NCBI GenBank assembly: GCA_012934845.2
Contig: WNNJ02003340.1
Location: forward strand, 1 to 64,000
Origin: Pomphorhynchus laevis
Lineage: Eukaryota > Acanthocephala > Palaeacanthocephala > Echinorhynchida > Pomphorhynchidae
DNA: 64,000 nt
Reading direction: 5' to 3'
Of this stretch, positions 17,754 to 27,112 are shown piece by piece. The notes under the pieces are model-generated. The model did not search any database, was not told the DNA's origin, and saw nothing but the letters and a program-made list of their open reading frames with translations. Position 1 is the stretch's first letter; each line of letters begins with the position of its first letter. The position numbers were made by a program, and so were the translations under genes.

Positions 17754-20663
17754 GAACATGGTGTCGCGGTGAAGACCAACATTGTTGGTCTACACCCGAC
17801 TAGTTCACGGGCTCTTAACCAGAGTTCTGATTCCGCCTCAATTGTGAAGGTTTTGGTTTTTAATGCAGAAGGTCTTGATAGGCTTTTATCTGAAGGATTT
17901 GACTCCTTTTTAAGAGGATATGACATCATAGTATTAACAGAGACATTTTGCTGTAACCCGATATCCATAAAAGGTTTTTACGTATTTGAAAAATTAGCAA
18001 AAGCCCCTATTCGAGGTCGTCCCATAGGAGGCATCGTAGTGGGTGTTAAGCCAATCATTTCGACCTGGAATGCAAGCTCCAGTGATTTTAGCGTTATCGT
18101 TCATACCCCACATATTTCAATCGTGGGTTGTTATTTCAATCCAACTATTGATGTTTCTGACATTAACATTGATTTAGTAGATATCATAGGCTTTCTACCA
18201 GAAAATCACCCTATAATTATAGCAGGTGACTTTAATGCCAATGTAAGTAGTCCATTGTCGGATAAAATAAAGCACATTGTCAATTCGTTAACTCCGTACG
18301 GCATTCAGCTTAGCTACCCTAGTGAGGGTTGGTCCTACGAAAGTGATCGGGGAAGAAGTTGTATAGATATTTTGTTTACAAACTGCAAAGTAACATCAGC
18401 TCGCCTATGCCTAGAAAGCAAATGGTCTTTACGCAGAAAACATAAGCCAGTCATTTTCAAGCTCATTCTTGATGATGTGATGACGTCATCACTCGTACAG
18501 TCGATCTCACAGCGGAGTCGTAGACTAGATCTAAGAAACCCTAGATTATCATCGCTTACAACTAATTTGCTTGGTACTGATGGTTCGAGGTACCTCGAAG
18601 TTCGAGATACACTCTTAGAATGTTGCTTTGCATCTACTCAGAAACCGACGTGCTCACCATTCAAAATTCCTCTGTATTTGCGTCAACTTCGTAGTAAACT
18701 CATTGCTATGCATAAACTTCCGACATTCAGAGCACGCGAAAGTAAGGAATATAGGGACTTAAAGTTGATCTATCGATCTTCTATTAATTGTTTGAAAGAC
18801 AAGCATTTTAAGACCGAAGAACAACGTATTTTAAAGGATGCTGAAATATACCCTTGGAAGTTGAAAGTTAGACAACTTGCATTATCATCTAAGATTCCTC
18901 TTGATAAGTGGGAAAATCATTTCAGGGCTGTTTTGTACGATCCCTTGAATGAATATGTTTCTTCTTCGTATCCTTTATTACTTTCACAATTCTCCTTTAC
19001 GGAAATAAATCATGACATTGATCAGATCTTAAATTCTCCATTTACTCTTCAGGAGTTAAGAGCTTGTGTATTTTCTATATCGATAAGAAAGGCGGCTGGC
19101 CCTGATGGGTTATGCATAGAGCATATCAAACAGTCTCTACATATATTAGAGCCATTCTGGTTGGGGCTTTACAATTCTATTCTGTTTGGATGTCCTATTC
19201 CTAAGTCCTGGAAAGAAGCGACCATAAAAGTTATGTATAAAGGCAAAACAGATCCTTTATCTACGAACTCTTATCGAGGAATAGCCTTAACAAATCATGC
19301 CTATAAACTATTGACTTCGCTAGTTCACCGTCGTATTATGCGATCATGTGGTTCACGTATAGCGAATGAACAATATGGATTTCGACCAGGTAGATCTACA
19401 GTTGGGGCGATTTCTACTTTAAGAGAAAGGGTAAAACAGCGTTTCGCAGCAAATTCATGCATGTATGCGTTATTTATTGATTTTACAAAGGCGTTTGACT
19501 CTGTGAATCGGTCTCTCTTACTAAGCAAGCTTCATTTCGAGTTTCACATACGCGGTCCAATGTTAAAACTACTTGCAGCCATATTGTCGCCTAATGAAAT
19601 TCGTATTTCGGATGGACTGCAATTGTCACAACACTTGATCCAAAATCGAGGGGTGTTACAAGGGGATCCTTTAAGCCCGCTGCTTTTCACGCTATTCGTT
19701 AGTGACCTTCCCTTCTTTGTTTGTCAAAGCGGTAGATCCAGCTGCATAATGTATGCAGATGATTTAGTCATACTTTCTCATGATATTGATTCAGCAACAA
19801 TGTCATTGAATCGTCTAGATACCTACTGCACACAAAATTTTATAGTGGTAAATCTAGATAAGTCCCGAGCTATAAAATTCAGGAAGGGTGGCCGTCTACG
19901 CGGTGATGACTCATTGCAATATCGAAATAGCAATTTTGAATTTTGTTGTGAGTATTCCTACCTTGGTATTGTTTTAAATTCGAAATGGACATTCTCGAAA
20001 CATATTTCCAACAAGTGTGTCAAGGCAACTGAAAGAATGTATTCCTTCAGAAACATAGGTAATTTGTCCTTCGACGGTGCCCTAAAATTCTTTAAGGTGA
20101 TGATCCTTCCTATATTGACATATGGTATTCAGGCGATCTGGCTTGATCTTACTACTGCTAATTTCCGCAAATTTGATTCGCTTCAATGGAGGTATATTAA
20201 ACGTATCACAGGGCTCTCACCCATGACCTCTTCGACATTAGTGTCAGCGTTATCTCAATTCTCATCGTGTGCGTATACCTTTGCAAATTCGTTTAATCTG
20301 CCTATAACACCGGCACTCTCGATCCATCTCAGCAATACGCAGATTTCTGTTGCAAAACTTGATCCTGCTATTTATTGCACTCCGGTATTTCTTCAGAATA
20401 ATTGGAAAATGCCATTTAATGCAAACCGACCGCTTGTTTGGAGAATATCTACTCATGGTTACCATGACAAATTTTGTATGATCAGGTTGCCTTGTCATTC
20501 AAGAAATTCTGACTGTTACTGTCGTTTCTGTGGACTTTCATGTTGTGACCTTCTCCATCTGTTTTCATGTTCAGTTCTTTCTACATGGAGTTTGCGCAAA
20601 GTAGATTCGATATCGTCATTTCGTAACGTTCCCACAACTTCTGCACACTTTTCGTCCTCGTGA
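17751..20663 (+). CDS. APE LINE ORF2: apurinic-type endonuclease + RT (copy D)
   Basis: 970 codons after the ORF1 TGA, no internal stop, no ATG near its beginning. Endonuclease ~25-225: FNAEGL, LTETF, GGIVVGV, AGDFNAN, SCIDILFTN and LRRKHKPVIF. The E, GDFN, D and H positions are present, but the residue before the last H is K where SDH has D. RT ~430-760: KAAGPDGLCIEH, YRGIALTNHAYKLL, YGFRPGRSTVGAI, FIDFTKAFDSVNR, GVLQGDPLSPLLF, MYADDLVILS, YSYLGIVLNSKWTF. C-terminus RPLVWRISTHGYHDKF and the finger CYCRFCGLSCCDLLHLFSC. RT features are L1/RTE-like; clade unresolved. Confidence 0.86.
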   Translation, partial: LEHGVAVKTNIVGLHPTSSRALNQSSDSASIVKVLVFNAEGLDRLLSEGFDSFLRGYDIIVLTETFCCNPISIKGFYVFEKLAKAPIRGRPIGGIVVGVKPIISTWNASSSDFSVIVHTPHISIVGCYFNPTIDVSDINIDLVDIIGFLPENHPIIIAGDFNANVSSPLSDKIKHIVNSLTPYGIQLSYPSEGWSYESDRGRSCIDILFTNCKVTSARLCLESKWSLRRKHKPVIFKLILDDVMTSSLVQSISQRSRRLDLRNPRLSSLTTNLLGTDGSRYLEVRDTLLECCFASTQKPTCSPFKIPLYLRQLRSKLIAMHKLPTFRARESKEYRDLKLIYRSSINCLKDKHFKTEEQRILKDAEIYPWKLKVRQLALSSKIPLDKWENHFRAVLYDPLNEYVSSSYPLLLSQFSFTEINHDIDQILNSPFTLQELRACVFSISIRKAAGPDGLCIEHIKQSLHILEPFWLGLYNSILFGCPIPKSWKEATIKVMYKGKTDPLSTNSYRGIALTNHAYKLLTSLVHRRIMRSCGSRIANEQYGFRPGRSTVGAISTLRERVKQRFAANSCMYALFIDFTKAFDSVNRSLLLSKLHFEFHIRGPMLKLLAAILSPNEIRISDGLQLSQHLIQNRGVLQGDPLSPLLFTLFVSDLPFFVCQSGRSSCIMYADDLVILSHDIDSATMSLNRLDTYCTQNFIVVNLDKSRAIKFRKGGRLRGDDSLQYRNSNFEFCCEYSYLGIVLNSKWTFSKHISNKCVKATERMYSFRNIGNLSFDGALKFFKVMILPILTYGIQAIWLDLTTANFRKFDSLQWRYIKRITGLSPMTSSTLVSALSQFSSCAYTFANSFNLPITPALSIHLSNTQISVAKLDPAIYCTPVFLQNNWKMPFNANRPLVWRISTHGYHDKFCMIRLPCHSRNSDCYCRFCGLSCCDLLHLFSCSVLSTWSLRKVDSISSFRNVPTTSAHFSSS

Positions 20664-20734
20664 TGGATGACGACTAGCTCGATAAGTACAATAATAAGCT
20701 GACATTTTTGTATATAAATTGACTGTATTTTCTA

Positions 20735-20800
20735 CCTCCATCGCTTACAAGCGGAAGTGAGGAAAATAAAATTTCTCAGATTATTATTTTTGATAATAAT
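20735..20800 (+). other. APE LINE 3' stem-loop and ATT tail (copy D)
   Basis: Outer CCTC/GAGG (20735-20738, 20759-20762), inner CGCT-TACA-AGCG (20742-20753), then AAATAAAATTTCTCAGATTATTATT. Pairing is preserved with bases different from copies B, C and E. Confidence 0.64.
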
Positions 20801-23800
20801 AATAATATTATGGGTAAGAATAAGTTTGATTCTGACACATATTATTATCATCATGCCGCGCGGTGTTCCTTCCTCAATACCCAAATGTTGCAACTGTAAT
20901 TCAAGTGCCGCCCGTTGTATTCGGTGTCCTTGTGCAAAATCAAAGAAACAATGTTTAAACTGTGTAGCCCCACACTGTACACGCAAACTAGTTGATCCTT
21001 GTCTAACCCACAACTCGAATGACTCAATCGTTGCCACCACAGATGTAGATGCAGCTTTATCTCAAAAAACGCTAAGATCCCAAATCGATTCAAGAAACCA
21101 ATCACAAGCTATCGGACATATTTTTGGATCATTAAGTCACCAGAACTCCGCAAATATAATCGACACATTATTCAATAATTTAAAGCATTGGATTCCAAAT
21201 TTAATGGATTTACCAATTTGTAATGATAGTAAGGAATTTATCGATATGTTAACTGAATGCTTCGCGCACTTTAATACCGACAAGCGAACTGACTACGATC
21301 CTCTAAAACAGGCGACGGTAATGTGCCAGCTAATTCTACAACGCATTCCAAGTCGCAAGACAAGTTTTATAAGAAAAACGTTGGCGCGAAGAATCACACT
21401 TTGGAGAAATAATGATCTGCTAAAACTCATGGCTGAAGCGGAATATTTACAAAAAATGAAATATCACTCAATTAAATTAGGAAGTCGAAAAACCAAATGC
21501 GAAATAAAGAGGATTATTAACTTGGTTCGAAATTGCAAGATAGGTAAAGCTTCACGGACACTAGATACAAAAGAAAATCGAGGTGTTCTTGATTTAGACA
21601 GTATTATAGACAACCAAACCGTGTTATCAATTCTTAAAGATCTTCATCCTACACCTGAACCTGTTAATGAAGAATTCGTACTACAAGGCGATGTAGAAGG
21701 CAGGGTTGAACACTATGACGTAAGATTCAGTGACCTGACTCCAGCTGACATTATCCATGCAGCGAGGATTACAACGGGATCTGCTGGTCCGTCTGGAGTC
21801 GACGCGGATGGCTGGAAAAACTTTCTGACACATCATGGAAACGCATCTAGCAAGTTGGCTATCCAAATATGCGAATTTACAATCAAAATAGCGATGGACA
21901 CAATTGATCCGATACGATTAGATGCATACACAGTCAGCCGCCTCGTACCTCTTGATAAGAACCCAGGAGTGAGGCCAGTTGGAATTGGAGAAACATTACG
22001 AAGAATCATTGGACGAGTAGTACTGAACCACGTATCCAAAGATATCACTTCTGTTTGTAACAATTTTCAACTTTGTGCGGGTCAGCGATGTGGAACGGAA
22101 GTGGCGGTTCACACAATGCGAGAGGCATTTGAAAAGACACCAGACTCATGTATACTCCTGATAGACGCGAAAAATGCATTCAACCAAATAAACAGAAATC
22201 TGGCACTCAGAAATATAAAATATATTTGTCCATCCCTGGATAAAATCCTACATAACACATATGGACGCACATCCGATCTGGTCGTGAATGGTACGGTACT
22301 ACACTCCGCCGAAGGCTTTACGCAGGGTGATCCTCTAGCAATGGCAGCTTTTGCCCTGGCGTCCATTCCTCTGATCAACCGTTTAAAGGAAGTGGCGCCG
22401 GGTGCGAAACACGTTTGGTATGCTGATGACGGGGGATGCGTCGGCACAATAGCAGAATTGGAAAAAATATGGAAAGAGCTACAGAGATGTGGTCCATCCT
22501 TTGGATACTTCATCAATCCCCGGAAGTGTACACTATTAGCTCATAAAGATTTAGTTGAAAATGCTGCAGTTGCTTTAACTCAACAAGGAGTTGCTATGAG
22601 GAAGGATGGAGTTAAATATCTAGGAAGTTTTATTGGAGAATATGATTTTGTGCACAACAAATGTTCAGATTTAGTTGAGAAATGGAAGAATACTTTAGAT
22701 AAACTACAAAGCGTTAGCACTCAGGAGGCTTTCGCTAGCTATCTACTTCTAACAAAGGCGATACAACCCAAATTATCGTATATTGAACGTACGTGCTATA
22801 TGCAACAAGCGTGGTTAAAGCCATTCCACTCTAAGCTGTTCAATGATGTACTACCTGAAATGCTGGGATACATAGGTCAGGACAACGAAGCTGAGATGAT
22901 AATATCACTCCCGAATCGTTTTGGAGGGCTGGGAATCATAAACCAATTAAGAACGTGCGGTTCAGAGTATGAAAACTCGGTCAAGATTTGTAATCCCGCA
23001 ATGAAAGGTCTAATAGGTGATGACTTGGAAACCCAGCAGAAGCAAATATACAAAGAAATCAAAGAATGTAACAAGAGAGAGACAGTACGATACAGGCAAA
23101 GTATAATAGAATTATCACCCAGAGATCTATTTACAATTTTTGAAAACGCGAGCAAAAGTGGAGCTTCGGCGTGGCTCAGCAGTAATCACGGAGCTAAAGA
23201 TTTGTTCCTTAATACTCGCGAGTTTCACGATGCTCTGTTAGCTCGTTATGACTGGCAAACCTCGAATCATGGAAGGTGTGAATGCGGTAAAAGCAATGAA
23301 GTCGCACATATACTGTCTTGCAGAACTGGAGGAATGACATTTGTACGCCACAATAGCATTAAGAGTGAACTTGCGAATCAAATTCAAAAAGTATGTCGAA
23401 GGGTAATCCAAGAACCAATATTACAGAATGTACCCGAGACCACGTCATTTGAAGCAACATCGACGACTAGGGATCGTAATGCAAGGGCAGACATTGTGTG
23501 TAACGGCCTATTCGGACATGTGACGGAGCGGTCCTTCCTGGACATTTGCATTTTTAATAGTTTTGCTCCATCGTATGCAACGAGTCACATGTCAAATCCC
23601 TTTGTATATCACGAGGAAAGGAAGAATGGCAAATACAAAGAACGTATAAACAGAATTGAGCGGGCTCATTTTCATCCATTTGTTATGTCAACAACGGGTG
23701 GATTGGGAAACGCGGCTAACACTGTGTTAAAAAAGGTAGCATCAATGCATGCTTTGCAAGGACCACAGAATTACGCCGAGATAATACACACATACAGATG

Positions 23801-23935
23801 CCGTTTGTCGAGAATGATGGCTCGAGTAGTATCAATGTCCATGCAGGGCGTTTGTAGCCAGACGCTAGAATTGTAAAACATGACAAATCATAAATGTATT
23901 ATTATTTAAAAATAAAAATAAAAATTAAAAAAAAA
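20800..23935 (+). mobile_element. CXC-RLE LINE, copy 4
   Basis: Starts after copy D's ATTATT/ATAATAATAAT tail. ORF 20853-23876. The 3' UTR is short (TGTATTATTATTTAAAAATAAA) and lacks the GGCCC hairpin. It meets copy 5 tail to tail in an A-rich then (ATT)n/T-rich tract (23911-23990). Confidence 0.86.
20853..23876 (+). CDS. RT / restriction-like endonuclease polyprotein (CXC-RLE LINE copy 4)
   Basis: 1,007 aa from ATG 20853 (MPRGVPSS), chosen because it aligns with MxxGKP starts; the open frame reaches back to 20757. Cysteine cluster CCNCNSSAARCIRCPCAKSKKQC. RT: TTGSAGPSGVDADGW, DAKNAFNQINR, FTQGDPLAMAAFA, VWYADDGGCVG (~521), GVKYLGSFIGEYDF. C-terminal CECGKSNEVAHILSC, RHNSIKSEL, ARADIVCNGLFGHVTERSF, LDICIFNSFAPSY and KYKERI. 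In the nuclease the usual FFD is FLD. No frame breaks. It is the most divergent of the five intact copies at the C-terminus (no CIRGPR motif). Confidence 0.9.
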   Translation: MPRGVPSSIPKCCNCNSSAARCIRCPCAKSKKQCLNCVAPHCTRKLVDPCLTHNSNDSIVATTDVDAALSQKTLRSQIDSRNQSQAIGHIFGSLSHQNSANIIDTLFNNLKHWIPNLMDLPICNDSKEFIDMLTECFAHFNTDKRTDYDPLKQATVMCQLILQRIPSRKTSFIRKTLARRITLWRNNDLLKLMAEAEYLQKMKYHSIKLGSRKTKCEIKRIINLVRNCKIGKASRTLDTKENRGVLDLDSIIDNQTVLSILKDLHPTPEPVNEEFVLQGDVEGRVEHYDVRFSDLTPADIIHAARITTGSAGPSGVDADGWKNFLTHHGNASSKLAIQICEFTIKIAMDTIDPIRLDAYTVSRLVPLDKNPGVRPVGIGETLRRIIGRVVLNHVSKDITSVCNNFQLCAGQRCGTEVAVHTMREAFEKTPDSCILLIDAKNAFNQINRNLALRNIKYICPSLDKILHNTYGRTSDLVVNGTVLHSAEGFTQGDPLAMAAFALASIPLINRLKEVAPGAKHVWYADDGGCVGTIAELEKIWKELQRCGPSFGYFINPRKCTLLAHKDLVENAAVALTQQGVAMRKDGVKYLGSFIGEYDFVHNKCSDLVEKWKNTLDKLQSVSTQEAFASYLLLTKAIQPKLSYIERTCYMQQAWLKPFHSKLFNDVLPEMLGYIGQDNEAEMIISLPNRFGGLGIINQLRTCGSEYENSVKICNPAMKGLIGDDLETQQKQIYKEIKECNKRETVRYRQSIIELSPRDLFTIFENASKSGASAWLSSNHGAKDLFLNTREFHDALLARYDWQTSNHGRCECGKSNEVAHILSCRTGGMTFVRHNSIKSELANQIQKVCRRVIQEPILQNVPETTSFEATSTTRDRNARADIVCNGLFGHVTERSFLDICIFNSFAPSYATSHMSNPFVYHEERKNGKYKERINRIERAHFHPFVMSTTGGLGNAANTVLKKVASMHALQGPQNYAEIIHTYRCRLSRMMARVVSMSMQGVCSQTLEL

Positions 23936-23990
23936 ATTATTATTATTATTTTTTTTTATTTTAATAATTGATTTTTTTTTGAAAAAACAA
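23911..23990. repeat. Tail-to-tail A/T tract with (ATT)n between copies 4 and 5
   Basis: AAAATAAAAATAAAAATTAAAAAAAAAA followed by (ATT)5 and T-runs. It holds copy 4's 3' tail and, antisense, copy 5's. The exact boundary cannot be placed. Confidence 0.6.
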
Positions 23991-26900
23991 AAACAAACAA
24001 ATATAGTTATACTATAAATTTTAGTTCATTGAGTTTGCAGGTCGATGTCGAGCAGAACGAGGACCGCGAATACACATCGAAATTGAACGAGCCAACTGAA
24101 TTCCAATCTTTGACCGTAATTTTGTCAATTCTTCTGAGTAGGAATGATTGTTTTTTATTGCCATCTTCTGTGCAATTCTCTGAATTAATTGTGCAGATGA
24201 TTTTACTGCTCCACCGAAACATGATAACACGATAGGTGCGAAATTCGCCCTCTCTATGGCAGTTACTCTCTCTTGATACTTAGCGAATTTACGTGTTTCG
24301 TGATATGTAAAAGCAGCCCCAGCGGATTTCGAAAGGTTGGACGGAGCGAAAACGTTAAAAACGCAAGTATCAAATAAAGTTCGCTCCGAACGACTTCCAT
24401 AAAAACCACAGCAGGCGATATCCAAACGTGCATCATGAGCGCGAGATGTAGATATGCGCTCGAAATGAATACTAGAATTTACTGGCAGTAGTGTTGGCTC
24501 TTTTTGCACATTATCACATATTTCTGTCAAGGTTTTAGAAAATATATCACGAATTGAATCATGTCTTATCGATGGATGACCTCCGGTGGGACAGGTAAGT
24601 GAGTGAGCCAGAGAATTATGTTCACCGCAGGGGCAATGAGAGGGCGCGTCTAGTGGTAGTCTATGATATCGAGCTGCAAGTGCGTCACGAAATTCTACAT
24701 TGCTAACTCGAGTCCAACGATCACTCGTAGGATATGTGGAGAGCCATGACGAGGCACCTTTGACTTGTAGATGTTCCATAATACGTAACAAATTGTCACC
24801 AACATTAGCTACTCGATCTCTAAGCAATGACTTTTGAATATCAATCTTTGAAGTGCCTATAAGGGCAATGCGTTTGGATTGTTCAGTCCTTAAGTCCACA
24901 CCGTATAAGCCATTTAAATAAGGAGTGCATATATCTTTTGAGCTTTTAAACTCTTCTATCGCAGTAAAACGTGGGTCAGCAATACCTAGACCACCTAGTC
25001 TTATCGGAAGGGTAAATAACGGCCATAAATAATCGTCGTCAGGCAATTTCAAATTAAAAAGCTTATCAAAACGCTTCTGAATGGTGTCATAGAGATCATC
25101 GAAACTACCAATTGAACAGTTTGTGGTTCTTTGCAAGTGAATCCATTTATGCTGAAGCGATCTGGTCATACTAGTATAGCTTATCTGCAAATCAAGAATA
25201 CCCACGTCAGCAAGACGATTTACTAATGAGCAATAATTAGAGATCTTTTGTTCCGTAGTTTTATTTATATAATCATCTGTTCCAATAGGAGCACCGAGTA
25301 CTAACGTGCCATCGACAACAATGTCGATTCCCGTTTCATTAAAAAGTTTGCGGGTACTATCTGCATTTTCGGGACTAGTTAGTAGAACGCATTTGTTGCT
25401 GTTGACATGAAATCCGAAAGCACGGCCGTAGTCACACAAGAATTTGAAAGCCTTGTAAATTTGCACAGGTTCGCCGATTAAATTGCCATCATCCGCGTAC
25501 CAGAATTGGTTGATGTTAGGAAACTCCTCAGTAATGTTCAACAATAATGGCAGGGTTGCTACGGCAAAAGCTGGCATAGCAAGTACATCACCTTGCGTAA
25601 ATCCCTCTTGGGATTTGATGAAACTATCACCAGTTGAAAAATTTGAAGGGTTATCGTAAAAATTGTGTAGTATAGTAGACATAGAGGGACAAATGCGTGA
25701 TATATTAGCGAGAGCTGCCTTTCGATTTATTCTGTTAAATGCATTATCTGCATCAACAGTGAGAAGAACTGCATCAGGATCTTTTAACAGGCATTCGCGA
25801 ACTGCGTGCGTGACGCACTCCACTCCAGCTCGTTGACCAGCGCACATTTGCAACCGTCCGCACACTTCTTGAATATCATTGGAAATTATAGAAAGAATGG
25901 CTTTCGACATTATTCTCCTACTAACGTCGCCAATACCAATAGGCCTTATTCCCGATTTTTTGGATAAGGCTATTAATCTGCTTGAAGCCAATACATTTAT
26001 AACATTAGTAGGCATAAGCTCAGTAGCTAAAGATTTTGCGAACGTTGACAAAACTTTAGTCAATTCAGCAGATTCGTGACCAAACTTAGTTAACATCTGT
26101 AGCCATGACTGTGCATCAATGCCGGAGGGACCTGCTCCACCTTTAACACGTTTAGCCATACGAATTATCAATTCACTATCGATTGAATCAAAAATCACAG
26201 GGTGAAAATTTGGAACTGTGATTGGGAAAGACCAGTTAACAGCATGAGGAACTAATGGGCTCGGTACAGGGTGCTTGTCGAGTAATAATTCCCGAACAGT
26301 TTTAGAACCAATCACATCCTCTGGTTGCAAAGGAACGCCATCATAAGAATCGTTGTCTAGAAGATGCATTGCTGTGTTCAGTCGAGAGCTTTCAACCAAT
26401 GAGACGAATTTTTTGCGCCAATCTCTTGACTTCGAAGGTTGAATTTTTAAGGCTTTCATATTTTGAAGGGCCGAGGCTTCAGCGTATAATCCAGCATAGT
26501 CATTATTGAACCACATGTCCAATCGTCGGGATAAAGTTGATTTCAATGATTTGGGAGATTGACGAGAATTACGTTGAAGAATAAGATGTCCAAAGATGAT
26601 GTACTTAGTAAAAGTTTCCGAATTAGTGAGAGAATCCCTGAATATGCGTGCAAGTTCTGATATAAATTGTTTGGACTCTGAACATTTTGGAAGTCGAAAT
26701 AAGTTAGGTTTCCATTGTATGACGATCGAGAATATATCCTGTATAGACAATACATCGGACTCTTGACGAGTATTCATTGTGTAATTTATATTTATATGGT
26801 TGTTAAGAGGACAATGCCGATGATCAGAGTTTTCACAATCTGAATTCGGTTTACTCAATATGGATATAGCAATATTATTGGAAGCTGTTGCGGAGCAATT

Positions 26901-27110
26901 TACTTCACGATTGGAACAATTCACAGCTGAGCAATTCAAGCATAGGATATTCTGCTTAGCACATCGACATCCTTTACATTTAGCATTCGGGCCGTTGCAT
27001 GAACAGCATTTCAGAGTTGTCGCAGGCTTGCCCTTGGGCATTTATTTTGTTTAAGAACAGAATTGAATTGCACTGTAATTTGCTAGAACAGTTATAAATT
27101 TTAATAATAA
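23945..27110 (-). mobile_element. CXC-RLE LINE, copy 5
   Basis: Minus-strand element with an intact ORF (24021-27041). Its 3' tail is T-rich on the plus strand (23945-24000) and lacks the GGCCC hairpin. The 5' limit is at TTTTAATAATAATAAT (27097-27112), directly followed by the 14-bp minisatellite. Resembles copy 2 most closely (CIRGPRSARHRPAN C-terminus). Confidence 0.86.
24021..27041 (-). CDS. RT / restriction-like endonuclease polyprotein (CXC-RLE LINE copy 5)
   Basis: 1,006 aa, unbroken, starting MPKGKP at 27041. Cysteine cluster CCSCNGPNAKCKGCRCAKQNILC. RT: KGGAGPSGIDAQSW, DADNAFNRINR, FTQGDVLAMPAFA, FWYADDGNLIG (~515), TLVLGAPIGTDDY. Then CPCGEHNSLAHSLTC, RHDSIRD, ARLDIACCGFYGSRSER, LFDTCVFNVFAPSN and KYQERV. 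The FD(V/I) step of the nuclease reads LFDT. The ~35-residue stretch after the cysteine cluster is poorly conserved between copies. Confidence 0.9.
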   Translation of the reverse strand: MPKGKPATTLKCCSCNGPNAKCKGCRCAKQNILCLNCSAVNCSNREVNCSATASNNIAISILSKPNSDCENSDHRHCPLNNHININYTMNTRQESDVLSIQDIFSIVIQWKPNLFRLPKCSESKQFISELARIFRDSLTNSETFTKYIIFGHLILQRNSRQSPKSLKSTLSRRLDMWFNNDYAGLYAEASALQNMKALKIQPSKSRDWRKKFVSLVESSRLNTAMHLLDNDSYDGVPLQPEDVIGSKTVRELLLDKHPVPSPLVPHAVNWSFPITVPNFHPVIFDSIDSELIIRMAKRVKGGAGPSGIDAQSWLQMLTKFGHESAELTKVLSTFAKSLATELMPTNVINVLASSRLIALSKKSGIRPIGIGDVSRRIMSKAILSIISNDIQEVCGRLQMCAGQRAGVECVTHAVRECLLKDPDAVLLTVDADNAFNRINRKAALANISRICPSMSTILHNFYDNPSNFSTGDSFIKSQEGFTQGDVLAMPAFAVATLPLLLNITEEFPNINQFWYADDGNLIGEPVQIYKAFKFLCDYGRAFGFHVNSNKCVLLTSPENADSTRKLFNETGIDIVVDGTLVLGAPIGTDDYINKTTEQKISNYCSLVNRLADVGILDLQISYTSMTRSLQHKWIHLQRTTNCSIGSFDDLYDTIQKRFDKLFNLKLPDDDYLWPLFTLPIRLGGLGIADPRFTAIEEFKSSKDICTPYLNGLYGVDLRTEQSKRIALIGTSKIDIQKSLLRDRVANVGDNLLRIMEHLQVKGASSWLSTYPTSDRWTRVSNVEFRDALAARYHRLPLDAPSHCPCGEHNSLAHSLTCPTGGHPSIRHDSIRDIFSKTLTEICDNVQKEPTLLPVNSSIHFERISTSRAHDARLDIACCGFYGSRSERTLFDTCVFNVFAPSNLSKSAGAAFTYHETRKFAKYQERVTAIERANFAPIVLSCFGGAVKSSAQLIQRIAQKMAIKNNHSYSEELTKLRSKIGIQLARSISMCIRGPRSARHRPANSMN

Positions 27111-27112
27111 TA

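Larger units (their letters stand above)
16160..20800 (+). mobile_element. APE LINE copy D, apparently complete
   Basis: Lies between copy 3's ATT-rich tail and copy 4. It has a ~470-bp 5' leader, ORF1 (16644-17750), in-frame TGA, ORF2 (17751-20663), a two-tier stem-loop (20735-20762) and ATTATT tail. It is the only copy in the window with both ORFs whole. The 5' limit is uncertain: CAGCTTAAACACACAAT at 16174-16190 recurs upstream of copy E (27791-27805), which suggests the element's 5' terminus. Confidence 0.85.
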
